DNA of 64,000 nt, from NCBI RefSeq assembly GCF_001424345.1, contig NZ_LMPF01000024.1, positions 76,122 to 140,121 of the forward strand, in the 5' to 3' direction. The notes under the pieces were generated by a model. It had not been told where the DNA came from. It saw nothing but the letters and a program-made list of their open reading frames with translations, and made no database searches. Position numbers and translations under genes: made by a program. The stretch comes from Burkholderia sp. Leaf177. GTDB taxonomy: Bacteria; Pseudomonadota; Gammaproteobacteria; Burkholderiales; Burkholderiaceae. Positions 52,473 to 62,399 of this stretch are shown piece after piece (position 1 is the first letter of the stretch; every line of letters begins with the position of its first letter).

Positions 52473-53033
52473 GATCAGGGCGAACCGTGCGTTATGAAAA
52501 GCGAGCTGTGTTCAAGCCGGACACGGAGTGATCGGCGCAGCGCTTTGAGCGGTCTTTATATGTGATTGTGATATACAAATCTGTCTCCTTTTGCTGCAGT
52601 GCGGCGCGTTTTTTTGGCAATCCTCCGTACATTCGGAGTGCACCTTTCTGCAGGCCGCAAGCACTGTATCAGTGCGTAATATATCACATACTGAGGAATA
52701 CATTGACGAAGATCAAAGTTTTGGTGCGACGGAAAACCCCTGGACGAGGCTTTGGTGAGTGATGTACGTCGTTTCATCGATTCGCGCTGCAATTTTCGTT
52801 CGCTTGAAGACGCCAAGGCAAACCGGCACCCAACGTCCAAAGATTCGGCCAAGGAAACAAGCATCTTTCCTGACTAAGCATGCCCAAGGCGAAGAGTCGC
52901 AAAAGCGTAAATACGTCACATCGTGATATAGTTTTTCTCCCCGCATAAATTATGACGATCATCGTTCCGGTCACGCCCGGGACTCGTATCGCCCATTGCG
53001 CTTCGTCACACCATCGTCAGGATCGACGTTCAT
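52473..53033. other. 561-nt low-GC intergenic region upstream of the ClC gene
   Basis: Base composition falls well below the flanking DNA between about 52550 and 52960. No frame has a recognisable product. A GTG-started 40-codon frame (52755-52877) and others are not supported. tgatatagtt near 52925 could be a promoter -10 region for the ClC gene. The region may be a degraded insertion or a regulatory sequence. Confidence 0.4.
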
Positions 53034-54809
53034 ATGAAAACGATAAAAGGAGATTTCGCCACCGATGTCCGGCTGCTTCGCATCACGGCAATTGCCGCGG
53101 TGGTCGGCATCCTGAGCACGCTGGCAGCAGACTTCCTGCTGCATGTCATCCGCTTTTTTACCAACTTCTTTTTCTATCAGTCCCTTTCGAGTGCCGACCA
53201 TTCTCCTTCGGCCAATACGCTTGGTCTTTGGGTGATCGTGGTGCCGGTCATCGGCGGATTGATCGTCGGGCTGATCGCGCGGCTCGGGTCCGAGCAGGTT
53301 CGCGGCCACGGCATTCCCGAAGCCATCGAAGCGATCCTGTTCAACAAAAGCAAGATGTCGCCCAAAGTGGCCGTGCTCAAACCATTGGCGTCGGGCATCG
53401 CGATCGGCAGCGGCGGACCGTTCGGCGCCGAAGGTCCGATCATCATGACAGGCGGCGCAATCGGATCGTTTATCGCGCAGTTCTTTCATCTGTCGAGCGG
53501 CGAGCGCAAGACGCTGCTGGTTGCAGGCGCCGTCGCGGGCATGACGGCCGTTTTCGGTTCGCCAGTGGCCGCGGTTTTGCTCGCCATCGAATTGCTGTTG
53601 TTCGAATTGCGGCCGCGCAGTTTGCTGCCGGTTGCCGTGGCGTGCGCGGTTGCCGGATTCAGCCGGCCGCTGCTGATCGCAAGCGGCGCTTTGTTTCCCA
53701 TGCAGACGTTGCCGCTGGGCACAGTCGGGATTGTGTCGTGCGCCGGTGCCGGAATCGTGACGGGCGCGCTCGCTTGGTTCTTGTCGAGCTCGCTTTATAA
53801 AGTCGAGGACTGGTTTCATCGCTTGCCCGTTCACTGGATGTGGTGGCCCGGGATTGGTGGTCTTGCGGTCGGGATCGGCGGGTACTTCCAGCCACGTGCA
53901 TTAGGCGTGGGCTATGACGTCATGGGCGATATCCTGCTCGGACACCTCGCGGCAGGCGTGGTGCTTGCCATCGTGCTCGTGAAAGCTGTTATCTGGGTCA
54001 TCGCGCTCGGATCGGGCACATCGGGCGGGGTGCTCGCCCCGCTGTTGATGATGGGCGCGGGCGTTGGCGCATTGCTCGGGCCGAGCATGCCGGGCGGTGC
54101 GCCGGGCGTGTGGCCGCTCATTTTCATGGCGGCCATGCTGGGCGGCATGATGCGGGCGCCGATCACCGCCGTGGTGTTCGCGTTCGAACTTACGCACGAT
54201 GCCAACGCGCTTCTGCCCGTGCTGACGGCTTCGGCGGTGTCGTACGGATTTACCGTGCTGTTCATGCGCCGCTCCATCCTCACGGAAAAGATTTCGCGGC
54301 GCGGGCGCCATACCTATTCTGAATACGGAGTCGATCCGCTAGAACGCCATCATGTCGATGAAGTCATGACAGCTGACGTGCAAACGCTCGACGCAAACCA
54401 GAGCCTCGCCGATGCTCTCGCGCAGCAGTTCGGACCGCTGCAGAAGCATCGTGCTTACCCCGTTATCTGCAATGGCGTGCTGCTGGGCGTTCTGGACAGG
54501 GACACGCTTGCCACGGCACACGAGAATGCGCCGCACGCGCTCACTGGCGACCTGTTCGCCGAGTCAGAGCCGCACTTCGCTTTGCCTCATGAAACGTGCC
54601 GCTCTGTCGCCGCGCGGCTCGCCGCGCATTCGCTTGATCGTGTCCCGGTTGTCGCCGATGCTAAAACCTTGCGGCTGGTGGGTATTGTGTCGCGCCACGA
54701 TCTGGTCAAACCATCGTTGTCGGTCTTTAACGATGAACGCCGGCACGAGCGTTTTCGCCGGATTAGCTTCGGACGCCATATGGAACCGCTAAAAGACCAC
54801 GCTTCGTAA
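53034..54809 (+). CDS. ClC-family chloride channel/transporter with C-terminal CBS pair
   Basis: This 591-residue protein has the ClC membrane domain with selectivity motifs GHGIPEAIEA (~90), GSGGPFGAEGP (~125-135, gating Glu133) and GSGTSGGVLAP (~325; Leu replaces the usual Phe). Two cytoplasmic CBS domains follow (VDEVMTADVQTLDANQS at ~441 and PHETCRSVAARLAAHSLDRVP). It moves chloride, possibly coupled to protons. A 224-nt low-GC region before it holds no gene. Confidence 0.93.
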   Translation: MKTIKGDFATDVRLLRITAIAAVVGILSTLAADFLLHVIRFFTNFFFYQSLSSADHSPSANTLGLWVIVVPVIGGLIVGLIARLGSEQVRGHGIPEAIEAILFNKSKMSPKVAVLKPLASGIAIGSGGPFGAEGPIIMTGGAIGSFIAQFFHLSSGERKTLLVAGAVAGMTAVFGSPVAAVLLAIELLLFELRPRSLLPVAVACAVAGFSRPLLIASGALFPMQTLPLGTVGIVSCAGAGIVTGALAWFLSSSLYKVEDWFHRLPVHWMWWPGIGGLAVGIGGYFQPRALGVGYDVMGDILLGHLAAGVVLAIVLVKAVIWVIALGSGTSGGVLAPLLMMGAGVGALLGPSMPGGAPGVWPLIFMAAMLGGMMRAPITAVVFAFELTHDANALLPVLTASAVSYGFTVLFMRRSILTEKISRRGRHTYSEYGVDPLERHHVDEVMTADVQTLDANQSLADALAQQFGPLQKHRAYPVICNGVLLGVLDRDTLATAHENAPHALTGDLFAESEPHFALPHETCRSVAARLAAHSLDRVPVVADAKTLRLVGIVSRHDLVKPSLSVFNDERRHERFRRISFGRHMEPLKDHAS

Positions 54810-55079
54810 ATCAAATTAATACAGAATTAATTCAATTTACTTTCATTATATTTAATCCGTCGAATACATCGAAAGCCGTACGATTGGCAAATGGTGTATG
54901 CGCCGCATAAAGTAACCGGGGTAAATACCAATCCAGCAGATCGTTTCAAGCATCCGCTTAAACAGCGGCGTACACTTCCTCGTGCCGACGCAAGCCGGGC
55001 GCCTTATGCGGCGCGGCGCACAAGAGAGCGCGGCCTCGTCGTTCTATTAATCAGATTACGCGAATAGGGGAATACGGCA

Positions 55080-56306
55080 ATGAGCTGGACGCGAGAACAG
55101 AGGAACGTGACCATAGCGGCCTATCTGGGCTGGACACTCGACGCATTCGACTTCTTTCTGATGGTTTTCATATTGAAAGATATCGCGGCCGAGTTTCATA
55201 CCAAGATCCCGGAGGTCGCGTTCGCGATTACCTTGACGCTCGCAATGCGACCTATCGGAGCGCTGATCTTTGGACGTCTTGCCGATAAATTCGGCCGGCG
55301 CCCCACGCTGATGATCAACATCGCGATCTATTCCCTGCTCGAATTGCTGTCGGGTTTTTCGCCCAATCTCTTCACGCTCCTGGTATTGCGCTCGTTGTTC
55401 GGCATTGCGATGGGCGGCGAATGGGGTGTGGGTTCCGCGCTGACCATGGAAACCGTGCCGACCAAAGCGCGCGGATTCGTTTCCGGCCTTTTGCAAGCGG
55501 GATATCCAAGCGGTTATCTGCTTGCTTCAATCGTATTCGGCGTCGCTTATCAATACGTCGGCTGGCGCGGCATGTTTTTTATCGGCGTGGCGCCTGCGTT
55601 ACTGGTTTTGTATGTGCGTGCGCATGTTCCTGAATCGCCAGCATGGAAAGCAATGGAGAAAAAACCGCGGCCCGGTTTGCTCAAGACGCTGAAGCAAAAC
55701 TGGCAGTTGTCGGTGTATTCCATCATCTTGATGACGGCATTCAATTTCTTTTCGCACGGCACTCAGGATCTTTACCCGACCTTCCTGCGCGAACAGCATC
55801 ATTTCGATCCCCACACGGTTTCACTCATTACGATCGTGTTGAATATCGGCGCGATTTGCGGTGGCCTTTTCTTTGGGTCGATGTCCGAAAAAATCGGCCG
55901 TCGATGGGCAATTTTTATTGCCGCATTAATCGCATTGCCGGTATTGCCGCTGTGGGCTTTTTCGAGCGGTCCGGTCGCGCTTGCCGCCGGCGCGTTTCTC
56001 ATGCAGATATCGGTGCAAGGCGCATGGGGTGTCATCCCGGTTCATTTGAACGAGATCTCGCCCGATGAAATCCGCGCCACGTTCCCCGGACTGATTTATC
56101 AGCTGGGCAATTTGCTGGCATCGGTCAACGCGACCATGCAGGCGTCCATTGCTGTCAAGAACGGCGATAACTACGGACTTGCGATGGCGCTCGTCGGCGG
56201 TACGGTCGCCGTGGTCATCGCCGCGCTGATCTTCTTCAGCCGGGAGCGGCGCGGTATCGACATGACAGAGTCTGCCGAGAAAGTCGCAGCGCAAGCATCG
56301 GCGTAA
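55080..56306 (+). CDS. MFS transporter, SHS (sialate/lactate:H+ symporter) family
   Basis: This 408-residue permease has 12 predicted membrane helices. It carries the SHS-type N-terminus (AAYLGWTLDAFDFFLMVFI, ~14-32), MFS motif A as GRLADKFGRRP (~65) and a repeat after TM7 (GSMSEKIGRRW, ~260). Family members import carboxylates such as lactate, or sialic acid. A gggga ribosome-binding site precedes the ATG. It is a single gene with a strong terminator. Confidence 0.9.
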   Translation: MSWTREQRNVTIAAYLGWTLDAFDFFLMVFILKDIAAEFHTKIPEVAFAITLTLAMRPIGALIFGRLADKFGRRPTLMINIAIYSLLELLSGFSPNLFTLLVLRSLFGIAMGGEWGVGSALTMETVPTKARGFVSGLLQAGYPSGYLLASIVFGVAYQYVGWRGMFFIGVAPALLVLYVRAHVPESPAWKAMEKKPRPGLLKTLKQNWQLSVYSIILMTAFNFFSHGTQDLYPTFLREQHHFDPHTVSLITIVLNIGAICGGLFFGSMSEKIGRRWAIFIAALIALPVLPLWAFSSGPVALAAGAFLMQISVQGAWGVIPVHLNEISPDEIRATFPGLIYQLGNLLASVNATMQASIAVKNGDNYGLAMALVGGTVAVVIAALIFFSRERRGIDMTESAEKVAAQASA

Positions 56307-56320
56307 TTTTCAAAGCCCTT

Positions 56321-56342
56321 CGGGGTGCCGTCCGGCACCCCG
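56321..56342 (+). terminator. Terminator of the MFS gene
   Basis: A perfect 10-bp stem cggggtgccg/cggcaccccg with a 2-nt loop is followed by a pyrimidine-rich run, 15 nt after the stop codon. Confidence 0.8.
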
Positions 56343-56438
56343 CTTTCCCTCTTTGCGTCGCGCACGGTCGTGCACTTTCTAGAGAGCGCGCTCCACTAAA
56401 TGGCTTGTCGATCCGGGCAAACGTTTTTATCTTCGGTT

Positions 56439-56450
56439 AAACGCCCGTTT
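56439..56450. promoter_or_regulatory. Candidate PsrA-type operator
   Basis: AAAC-gccc-GTTT followed by c fits the PsrA-box pattern (S)AAAC-N2-4-GTTT(S) except for the first base. It lies 31 nt before the TetR start. A second half-element caaacgttt lies 15 nt upstream. Autoregulation is likely. Confidence 0.55.
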
Positions 56451-56481
56451 CAATCAGAGGCCAAACCATCCGGAGACGCCA

Positions 56482-57225
56482 TTGCCAAGCCGTTCCATTG
56501 CCGACACCAAGACCCGCCTCCTCGACGCCGCTGAAGCGCAATACATCGACTCGGGCTACGAGGCCATGGCCTTGCGCCACATCACAGCGCGCGCGAACGC
56601 CAATCTTGCGGCGGTGAATTATCACTTCGGCGGCAAGGACGCGCTGATCCACGCCATGCTGACGCGACGCCTCGACGGACTCAACCGCAATCGCCTCGCG
56701 CTGCTGGAACGTTTCCAGTCGATGCACGGCCCGCATCTCACCTGCGAGCATGTCCTCGGCGCGATGTTCATTCCGGCGCTTCAGCAATCCCGTTGCGCGG
56801 AGAAAAGCGGCCCGGCGTTGCTACGTCTCCTGGGGCGCGCTTACACGGATCCGTCGCCATTCATTCGCGATTTTCTACGCACGATGTACACCGATGTCGC
56901 CGAGCGATTTTTCCTGGCCTTCCAAACCGTGCTGCCCCACTTGCCGCGCGAAGAACTCGGCTGGCGGCTGCACTTTTGCATTGGATCGCTTTCCGGGATT
57001 CTCGCGGGCGCCGATACGAACAGTCTTATCGATGACTTCACGCAAGGCCGGCGCCTCGAAGATCCGCAATTGATAGGACGCCTTGCGCTGATCATGGTGG
57101 CGGCGCTCAAGGCGCCGCAAGCCGCGACAAACGAGATTTGCCCTTTCCAGTCGATGTTCGCCGAGTGCAACGCTGCGCCAATCGAAACGCCGGAACCACG
57201 GGAAACACAACACGCGCTGGCTTGA
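56482..57225 (+). CDS. TetR-family regulator, PsrA-like
   Basis: This 247-residue regulator has an N-terminal helix-turn-helix (LRHITARANANLAAVNYHFGGKDALI, ~29-54; the NLAAVNYHFG segment is typical of PsrA-like regulators of fatty-acid genes). The C-terminal ligand domain is larger than usual. PsrA binds long-chain acyl-CoA or fatty acids and represses beta-oxidation and related genes. It sits before a FabG-MaoC-thiolase operon, which it probably regulates. Confidence 0.9.
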   Translation: MPSRSIADTKTRLLDAAEAQYIDSGYEAMALRHITARANANLAAVNYHFGGKDALIHAMLTRRLDGLNRNRLALLERFQSMHGPHLTCEHVLGAMFIPALQQSRCAEKSGPALLRLLGRAYTDPSPFIRDFLRTMYTDVAERFFLAFQTVLPHLPREELGWRLHFCIGSLSGILAGADTNSLIDDFTQGRRLEDPQLIGRLALIMVAALKAPQAATNEICPFQSMFAECNAAPIETPEPRETQHALA

Positions 57226-57391
57226 AACGCCGGCAAAGGGCGGGTACACAATGTGCTGAAGATTGGCGACTTCGAAGCGGAATTCGGTATCCTTGATGCG
57301 TGGCAAAGGCGTCATCAGGCGCTCGCGAACGAGCCATAGAAAATCCCGGCATGATCCTTCACACGCGCACTCAGACGCGCATCGGGCAACC

Positions 57392-58822
57392 ATGAAAGAT
57401 CGCTATCTCGACTTCGTCAACAAGCCGTTCGGCGCGAGCGTCGCGCGTTCTATCGGCTTGCCCCGGCCGGAAGTGCTGCGCCGGCATGCACAAGGACGTG
57501 CGGAGTTCGGCGGAATCGCGGCGATCGGTGCAGGTCCGTCGCCAACGTTGTTCGAGCCATTGATGACGCTGCTCGGTTCTGTCGGCATGACGAGCGTGGC
57601 GCACGAAAGCGCTTTGCACTGGCTTCAAATTGCCGCGCGGCATGGCGCGATGAGCGGCCGTTTCGAACCGCGCTCACTTGACGCGCCGCCGAACGACCGC
57701 GTACAAGCTCTTATCTTCGATGCCACCGGCATCACCGACAGCACCCAGCTGCACGCGCTCTATGGTTTCTTCCATGACGCAATTCGGTCAACGGCGAAAA
57801 GTGGCCGCATTATCGTGCTGGGATTGCCGCCGGAAACTTGCACCTCACCGAAGACGTGGACGGCGCAGCGCGCGCTGGAAGGCATGACACGTTCGCTTGG
57901 CAAGGAGGCACGCGGCGGTATCTCGTCGAACCTCGTGCAAGTCCATCCCGGCGGCAATATGGAAGGCACGTTGCGTTTCCTGTTGTCGCCGCGCTCGGCA
58001 TATGTCTCGGGACAAGTCGTTCGTATCGATGCAACGCCTGCGTCGCCGCCTGTGGACTGGAATCAGCCGTTGGCGGGCAAGCGTGCGCTCGTGACGGGTG
58101 CGGCGCGCGGCATTGGTGCGGCGATTGCGCAGGTGCTGGCCGAACGCGGCGCGCATGTGATCGGGCTCGACGTAGCCGAGGCGCAGGACGCGCTCGACCA
58201 GACCATGCTCGGGCTGGAAGACGCGTGGCCGTCGCAAGGCGCGCATACGGCGCTCGTCGCGGATATCGCTGCGGTTGATGCGCCTGCCACCATTTCGGCG
58301 GCGCTCGAAGCGCTCGGCGGTATTGATATCGTCGTGCACAACGCCGGCATCACGCGCGACAAGACCATCGCGAAGATGACCGAGGCCGCGTGGGACAGCG
58401 TGATCGACGTGAACCTGTCGGCGCAGGAACGCATCGATGAAACGCTGCTCGAGCGCGGCGTATTGCATATGGGCGGCAGGATCATCGGCGTTTCGTCGAT
58501 CAGCGGCATAGCCGGCAATCTCGGGCAGACAAACTACGCGACGTCGAAAGCCGGCGTGATCGGGCGCGTGCAAAGCATGGCTAAAATTCTCGCCGCGCGC
58601 GGCATCACGATCAATGCGGTCGCACCGGGATTTATCGAAACGCAAATGACCGCGAGGATTCCGCTCGGGCTTCGCGAAGCGGGACGGCGCATGAATTCCA
58701 TGAGTCAAGGCGGCCTGCCCGTCGATGTTGCCGAGACCATTGCGTGGCTCGCGAGTCCGGCGTCGAGCGGCATCACCGGCAATGTGGTGCGCGTGTGCGG
58801 CCAAAGTCTGATCGGAGCATGA
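57392..58822 (+). CDS. 3-oxoacyl-ACP/CoA reductase, two-domain FabG4-like
   Basis: This 476-residue protein starts MKDRYLDFVNKPFGAS (ATG 57392). An N-terminal Rossmann-like domain of ~210 residues (degenerate) precedes an SDR domain with the NAD(P) motif TGAARGIGAAIA (~232) and the catalytic Ser and YATSK tetrad residues (~370-390). HMW FabG proteins reduce 3-oxoacyl thioesters. It overlaps the next gene by four bases. There is no strong ribosome-binding site. Confidence 0.9.
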   Translation: MKDRYLDFVNKPFGASVARSIGLPRPEVLRRHAQGRAEFGGIAAIGAGPSPTLFEPLMTLLGSVGMTSVAHESALHWLQIAARHGAMSGRFEPRSLDAPPNDRVQALIFDATGITDSTQLHALYGFFHDAIRSTAKSGRIIVLGLPPETCTSPKTWTAQRALEGMTRSLGKEARGGISSNLVQVHPGGNMEGTLRFLLSPRSAYVSGQVVRIDATPASPPVDWNQPLAGKRALVTGAARGIGAAIAQVLAERGAHVIGLDVAEAQDALDQTMLGLEDAWPSQGAHTALVADIAAVDAPATISAALEALGGIDIVVHNAGITRDKTIAKMTEAAWDSVIDVNLSAQERIDETLLERGVLHMGGRIIGVSSISGIAGNLGQTNYATSKAGVIGRVQSMAKILAARGITINAVAPGFIETQMTARIPLGLREAGRRMNSMSQGGLPVDVAETIAWLASPASSGITGNVVRVCGQSLIGA

Positions 58823-59730
58823 ACATGATGCAGGCGCCAGGCGCGGCGCGCATGCGCACGGTGATCGTCGCAACATTGCCGCCGCCGGCGAAGCTCTACG
58901 GCCGGGCGCTGCAAGGCGTCTTCAAGCGTGGCGGCACTGCGGCGCAATTGCCGTCTATCCGGCTCGTACGTCCTGACGTGCGGCTCGACCCTGAGCAAAT
59001 CGGACGATACGCGCGCGTCTGCGGGTTCATTCCCGAGCATGGCGTGCCGTCCACGTTCCCGCACGTCATGGCGTTTCCGCTGCATCTGATGCTGCTGACC
59101 GATCCCAAGTTTCCCTGGCCCGCGATTAGCCTCGTGCATGTATCGAACACAGTGCGTTTGCGCAATACGCTGCATTCGGGACAGGCGCTGCGCATCGAGG
59201 TGGAGAGCGGCGCGCTCGTTCCGCACGACAAAGGCCAGGCGTTCACGTTGCATACGCGGATTTATCGCGGCGGTGAAGCGGTCTGGGATGCTGAAAGCGT
59301 GTACCTGAAGCGTGGCGTTGCAGGCGTTGGAGACGGTGCAATCCTGTCAGGTCCGACGTACATCGAAACGCCCGGGTTGAAGCGTGAAGCGCGCTGGCAA
59401 CTGCCCGCGCAACTCGGGCGCGACTACGCGAAAGCTTCCGGCGATTTCAATCCGATCCATCTGCACGCGCTCACCGCCAAGGCATTCGGCTTTCCACGCG
59501 CCATCGCTCATGGCATGTGGACGCTTGGCCGCACCGTCGCCGCAATTCAGCCCTGCAAGCAACTGGCTTCGGCGAACATCAGCGGCGAATTCAAGTCGCC
59601 CATCTTCCTGCCCGCCGAAACCACGCTCTGGACCCACGCTTCATCAACCACGGCACGCGACTTCGAAGTCCGCGATCTTGCTGGCGACAGGCTGCACTTG
59701 CGCGGCCGCTTCGATTGGGAATTGCCATGA
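58819..59730 (+). CDS. MaoC-like (R)-specific enoyl-CoA hydratase/dehydratase
   Basis: This 303-residue double hot-dog protein has the catalytic hydratase 2 motif YAKASGDFNPIHLHALTAKA (~210-229) with Asp and His, followed by GFPRAIAHGMWTLG. The N-terminal half is the degenerate hot-dog. It hydrates (R)-3-hydroxyacyl/enoyl thioesters, linking the FabG reductase and the thiolase of the operon. The ATG at 58819 overlaps the reductase stop by four bases, and its own stop overlaps the thiolase start by four. Confidence 0.9.
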   Translation: MNMMQAPGAARMRTVIVATLPPPAKLYGRALQGVFKRGGTAAQLPSIRLVRPDVRLDPEQIGRYARVCGFIPEHGVPSTFPHVMAFPLHLMLLTDPKFPWPAISLVHVSNTVRLRNTLHSGQALRIEVESGALVPHDKGQAFTLHTRIYRGGEAVWDAESVYLKRGVAGVGDGAILSGPTYIETPGLKREARWQLPAQLGRDYAKASGDFNPIHLHALTAKAFGFPRAIAHGMWTLGRTVAAIQPCKQLASANISGEFKSPIFLPAETTLWTHASSTTARDFEVRDLAGDRLHLRGRFDWELP

Positions 59731-61034
59731 CGACAAGCGCCCTTCCCAACGTGCGCCGCGTGGCGATCATCGGCAGCAACCGCATTCCGTTTGCACGCTC
59801 GAACACGGCGTATGCGGCGGCATCGAATCAGGACATGCTGACGTTCGCGCTGCAAGGGCTTATCGATCGATACGACCTGCACGGCCTGCGATTCGGCGAA
59901 GTCGCGGCGGGTGCGGTCGTCAAGCATTCGCGCGACTTCAACCTGACTCGCGAAGCCGTGCTCTCGACCACGCTCGCGAAGGAAACCCCCGCCTACGATG
60001 TCAGCCAGGCGTGCGGCACGGGCCTTGAAACCGTGATCTTGGTCGCGAACAAGATCGCGCTCGGACAGATCGACGCGGGCATTGCCGGCGGTGTCGATAC
60101 GACGTCCGATGCACCTATCGGCGTGAACGAAAGGATGCGCAAGATCCTGCTGGAAGCGAACCGCGGCAAGTCGGCGGCGCAGCGCATGAGTGCGCTTGCG
60201 AAGCTGCGGCCGGGCATGCTGGTGAAACCCGCGTTGCCGCGCAACAGCGAACCGCGCACGGGTTTGTCGATGGGCGAGCACTGCGAACTGATGGCCAAGC
60301 GCTGGAAGATATCGCGCGAGGCGCAGGACGAACTTGCGCTCGAGAGTCATCGCAAACTCGCCGCTGCTTATGAGCGCGGATTTTTCAACGATCTCATGAC
60401 GCCCTACAAGGGTCTTTCGCGCGACAACATCCTGCGTCCGGATCTGACCGGTGAACGCCTCGCCGCGCTCGAGCCCGTGTTCGATCGCGATGCCGGCACG
60501 CTTACCGCCGGCAATTCCACGCCGCTCACCGACGGCGCTTCGGCGGTTCTGCTGGCATCCGACGAATGGGCGGCCGCGCGCAACTTGCCCGTGCTTGCAT
60601 ATCTGACGTATTCGGCGACGGCAGCCGTTGATTTCATCGATAAAAAGGAAGGGCTTTTGATGGCGCCCGCGTACGCGGTTCCGCGTATGCTCGAACGCGC
60701 GGGTCTCGGGCTCGCGGATTTCAGGTTCTACGAGATCCACGAGGCGTTCGCGGCGCAAGTGCTGTGTACGCTCAAAGCGTGGGAAGACGACGAATACTGC
60801 CGCACGCAACTCGGCCTCGATGGCCCGTTCGGATCGATCGACCGGTCGCGCATGAACGTGAACGGCGGATCGCTCGCGGCGGGTCATCCGTTTGCTGCAA
60901 CCGGTGGACGAATCGTGGGCGCGCTCGCGAAGATGCTTGCAGCGGAGCCGGATTCTTCCGGTGCGACAACGCGTGGTTTGATATCGATTTGCGCGGCCGG
61001 CGGCCAGGGCGTGGTCGCAATCCTCGAACGATGA
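59727..61034 (+). CDS. Acetyl-CoA C-acyltransferase (FadI-like thiolase)
   Basis: This 435-residue thiolase has the acyl-binding Cys in SQACGTGLETV (~92), the His in HEAFAAQ (~373) and the C-terminal CAAGGQG segment. The NGGSLAAGHPFAATGG signature is also intact. It cleaves 3-oxoacyl-CoA or runs the reverse condensation. Together with FabG and MaoC it forms a three-step unit acting on long or medium acyl chains, controlled by the PsrA-like regulator. Confidence 0.92.
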   Translation: MTTSALPNVRRVAIIGSNRIPFARSNTAYAAASNQDMLTFALQGLIDRYDLHGLRFGEVAAGAVVKHSRDFNLTREAVLSTTLAKETPAYDVSQACGTGLETVILVANKIALGQIDAGIAGGVDTTSDAPIGVNERMRKILLEANRGKSAAQRMSALAKLRPGMLVKPALPRNSEPRTGLSMGEHCELMAKRWKISREAQDELALESHRKLAAAYERGFFNDLMTPYKGLSRDNILRPDLTGERLAALEPVFDRDAGTLTAGNSTPLTDGASAVLLASDEWAAARNLPVLAYLTYSATAAVDFIDKKEGLLMAPAYAVPRMLERAGLGLADFRFYEIHEAFAAQVLCTLKAWEDDEYCRTQLGLDGPFGSIDRSRMNVNGGSLAAGHPFAATGGRIVGALAKMLAAEPDSSGATTRGLISICAAGGQGVVAILER

Positions 61035-61209
61035 CGACTTCTCACCAAGCCTTCCCGCGCCCAAGCACATAAAGTGCTGCTCCCTGGAATTTCGAGGCGC
61101 GCTTGAGCGTTGTGTCACAGATAAATGCACCGGGATCACGTTCGCGGTGCAACGCACGACGTCGAAGCACCGACCGCGAAAACCGATCGGAAGAACCACG
61201 GAGAATCTC

Positions 61210-62229
61210 ATGCATCGAGCACGACAGCGTTGCCCACGCTTTACATCGACTCATGGACGCGCGTGGAGCGTGCTGGGTGGCTTTGCGCTGGTCGCGGCCA
61301 CGCTGGGATCGGCTAATGCTCAAGACGCCGTCAGCGGCGCGTCTGGAACCGGCACGGCCAGCGCCGCAACTCCTGCCCTGCCCGTTTCCGCCGCGACATC
61401 TGCTGCCGGCCCGGCGCTCTCCGCGAGCGCCACGCCCGAGCCGCCAAGAACGCCCGCGTCGCAAGTCGGCAAGCTTTCGCTCGACCGTCAGGTGCGCTGG
61501 CTCAGCCGCGCCGCGCTCTCGGGAACGCTCGCGAAACTGGGCGACGCGGCGCTGGTGTCCTTGTTCCAATCGCTCGACCCGCTTGCGTTGCCACGCTACC
61601 TGAAGGAAGGTCCGAACGGTTATCCATCGTACGAGTTCACCATGATCCGCCGCGAGCGCATCGACGGTCGATGGCCCGACCAACCCGATCACATGCTCGT
61701 GCGCGTCACGCGCGACCCCATGCGCGTCTACGCCAAATGGCTGCCCGACGGCGATCATTCAGGCCAGGAAATCCTCTACGACGAAACCACCCGCCCCGAC
61801 GAAATGCTCGGCCATCTCGGCGGCATTCTGAACGTAATGACGCTCTGGACCGCGCTCGACGGATCGCTCGCGCGCTCGCAATCGCGTCATTCCATCCGTG
61901 ATCTCGGCACCGAATTCATCACGCAACAGTTTTTAGCGGAGGGCAAGAAGTTCGCCGAAGCCGGCGTGACCCGCGCGAATAACATCGAGGTAAAAACGAT
62001 GGATGGCGCGCGTGTGGTGGCATTCACGTATGAAGCGCCACAAGGCCAGCCACAGTTTTACGCGAAGAAAGAAGTGCTTGGACTCGACCTCAGGCGGCCG
62101 TATTTCCGCACCGCCGAATCCTTCGATAACGACGGCAATATCTTCGAAAGCATCGTTTTCCAGACCATCACGCCCAAGGTTTTCGACGAAAACACGTTCG
62201 ATCCGAAGAATCCGGACTATCACTTCTAG
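61210..62229 (+). CDS. DUF1571-family periplasmic protein
   Basis: This 339-residue protein, starting MHRARQRCPR (ggag 8 nt upstream), has a signal peptide (VLGGFALVAATLGSANAQ, ending ~40), an Ala/Ser/Pro-rich linker (~40-100) and then the DUF1571 domain with YEFTMIRRERIDG and KWLPDGDHSGQEILYD. The function of DUF1571 is unknown; it probably acts in the periplasm. It is a single gene, 175 nt after the thiolase. Confidence 0.8.
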   Translation: MHRARQRCPRFTSTHGRAWSVLGGFALVAATLGSANAQDAVSGASGTGTASAATPALPVSAATSAAGPALSASATPEPPRTPASQVGKLSLDRQVRWLSRAALSGTLAKLGDAALVSLFQSLDPLALPRYLKEGPNGYPSYEFTMIRRERIDGRWPDQPDHMLVRVTRDPMRVYAKWLPDGDHSGQEILYDETTRPDEMLGHLGGILNVMTLWTALDGSLARSQSRHSIRDLGTEFITQQFLAEGKKFAEAGVTRANNIEVKTMDGARVVAFTYEAPQGQPQFYAKKEVLGLDLRRPYFRTAESFDNDGNIFESIVFQTITPKVFDENTFDPKNPDYHF

Positions 62230-62399
62230 GCGCATTGCGTTACGCCGGGTTACGCCGTAAAGATTCGTCACACGGGATTATTCCGGTTTTAAGTTTCGCC
62301 TAAGACTTCGTCGATACCCTCGCCCCACTTGCATCATGACTGCCGCAGTCAAATCGCTTTCGAGCATCAACGCATCAGCATCAACGAAAGGAGTTCGTC

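Noticed and set aside
52556..52864. 102-codon minus-strand frame in the low-GC gap
   Set aside because: No plausible product; amino-acid composition and lack of a ribosome-binding site argue against a gene.
59547..61211. Minus-strand frame of about 550 codons
   Set aside because: It is antisense to the thiolase with no recognisable domain.
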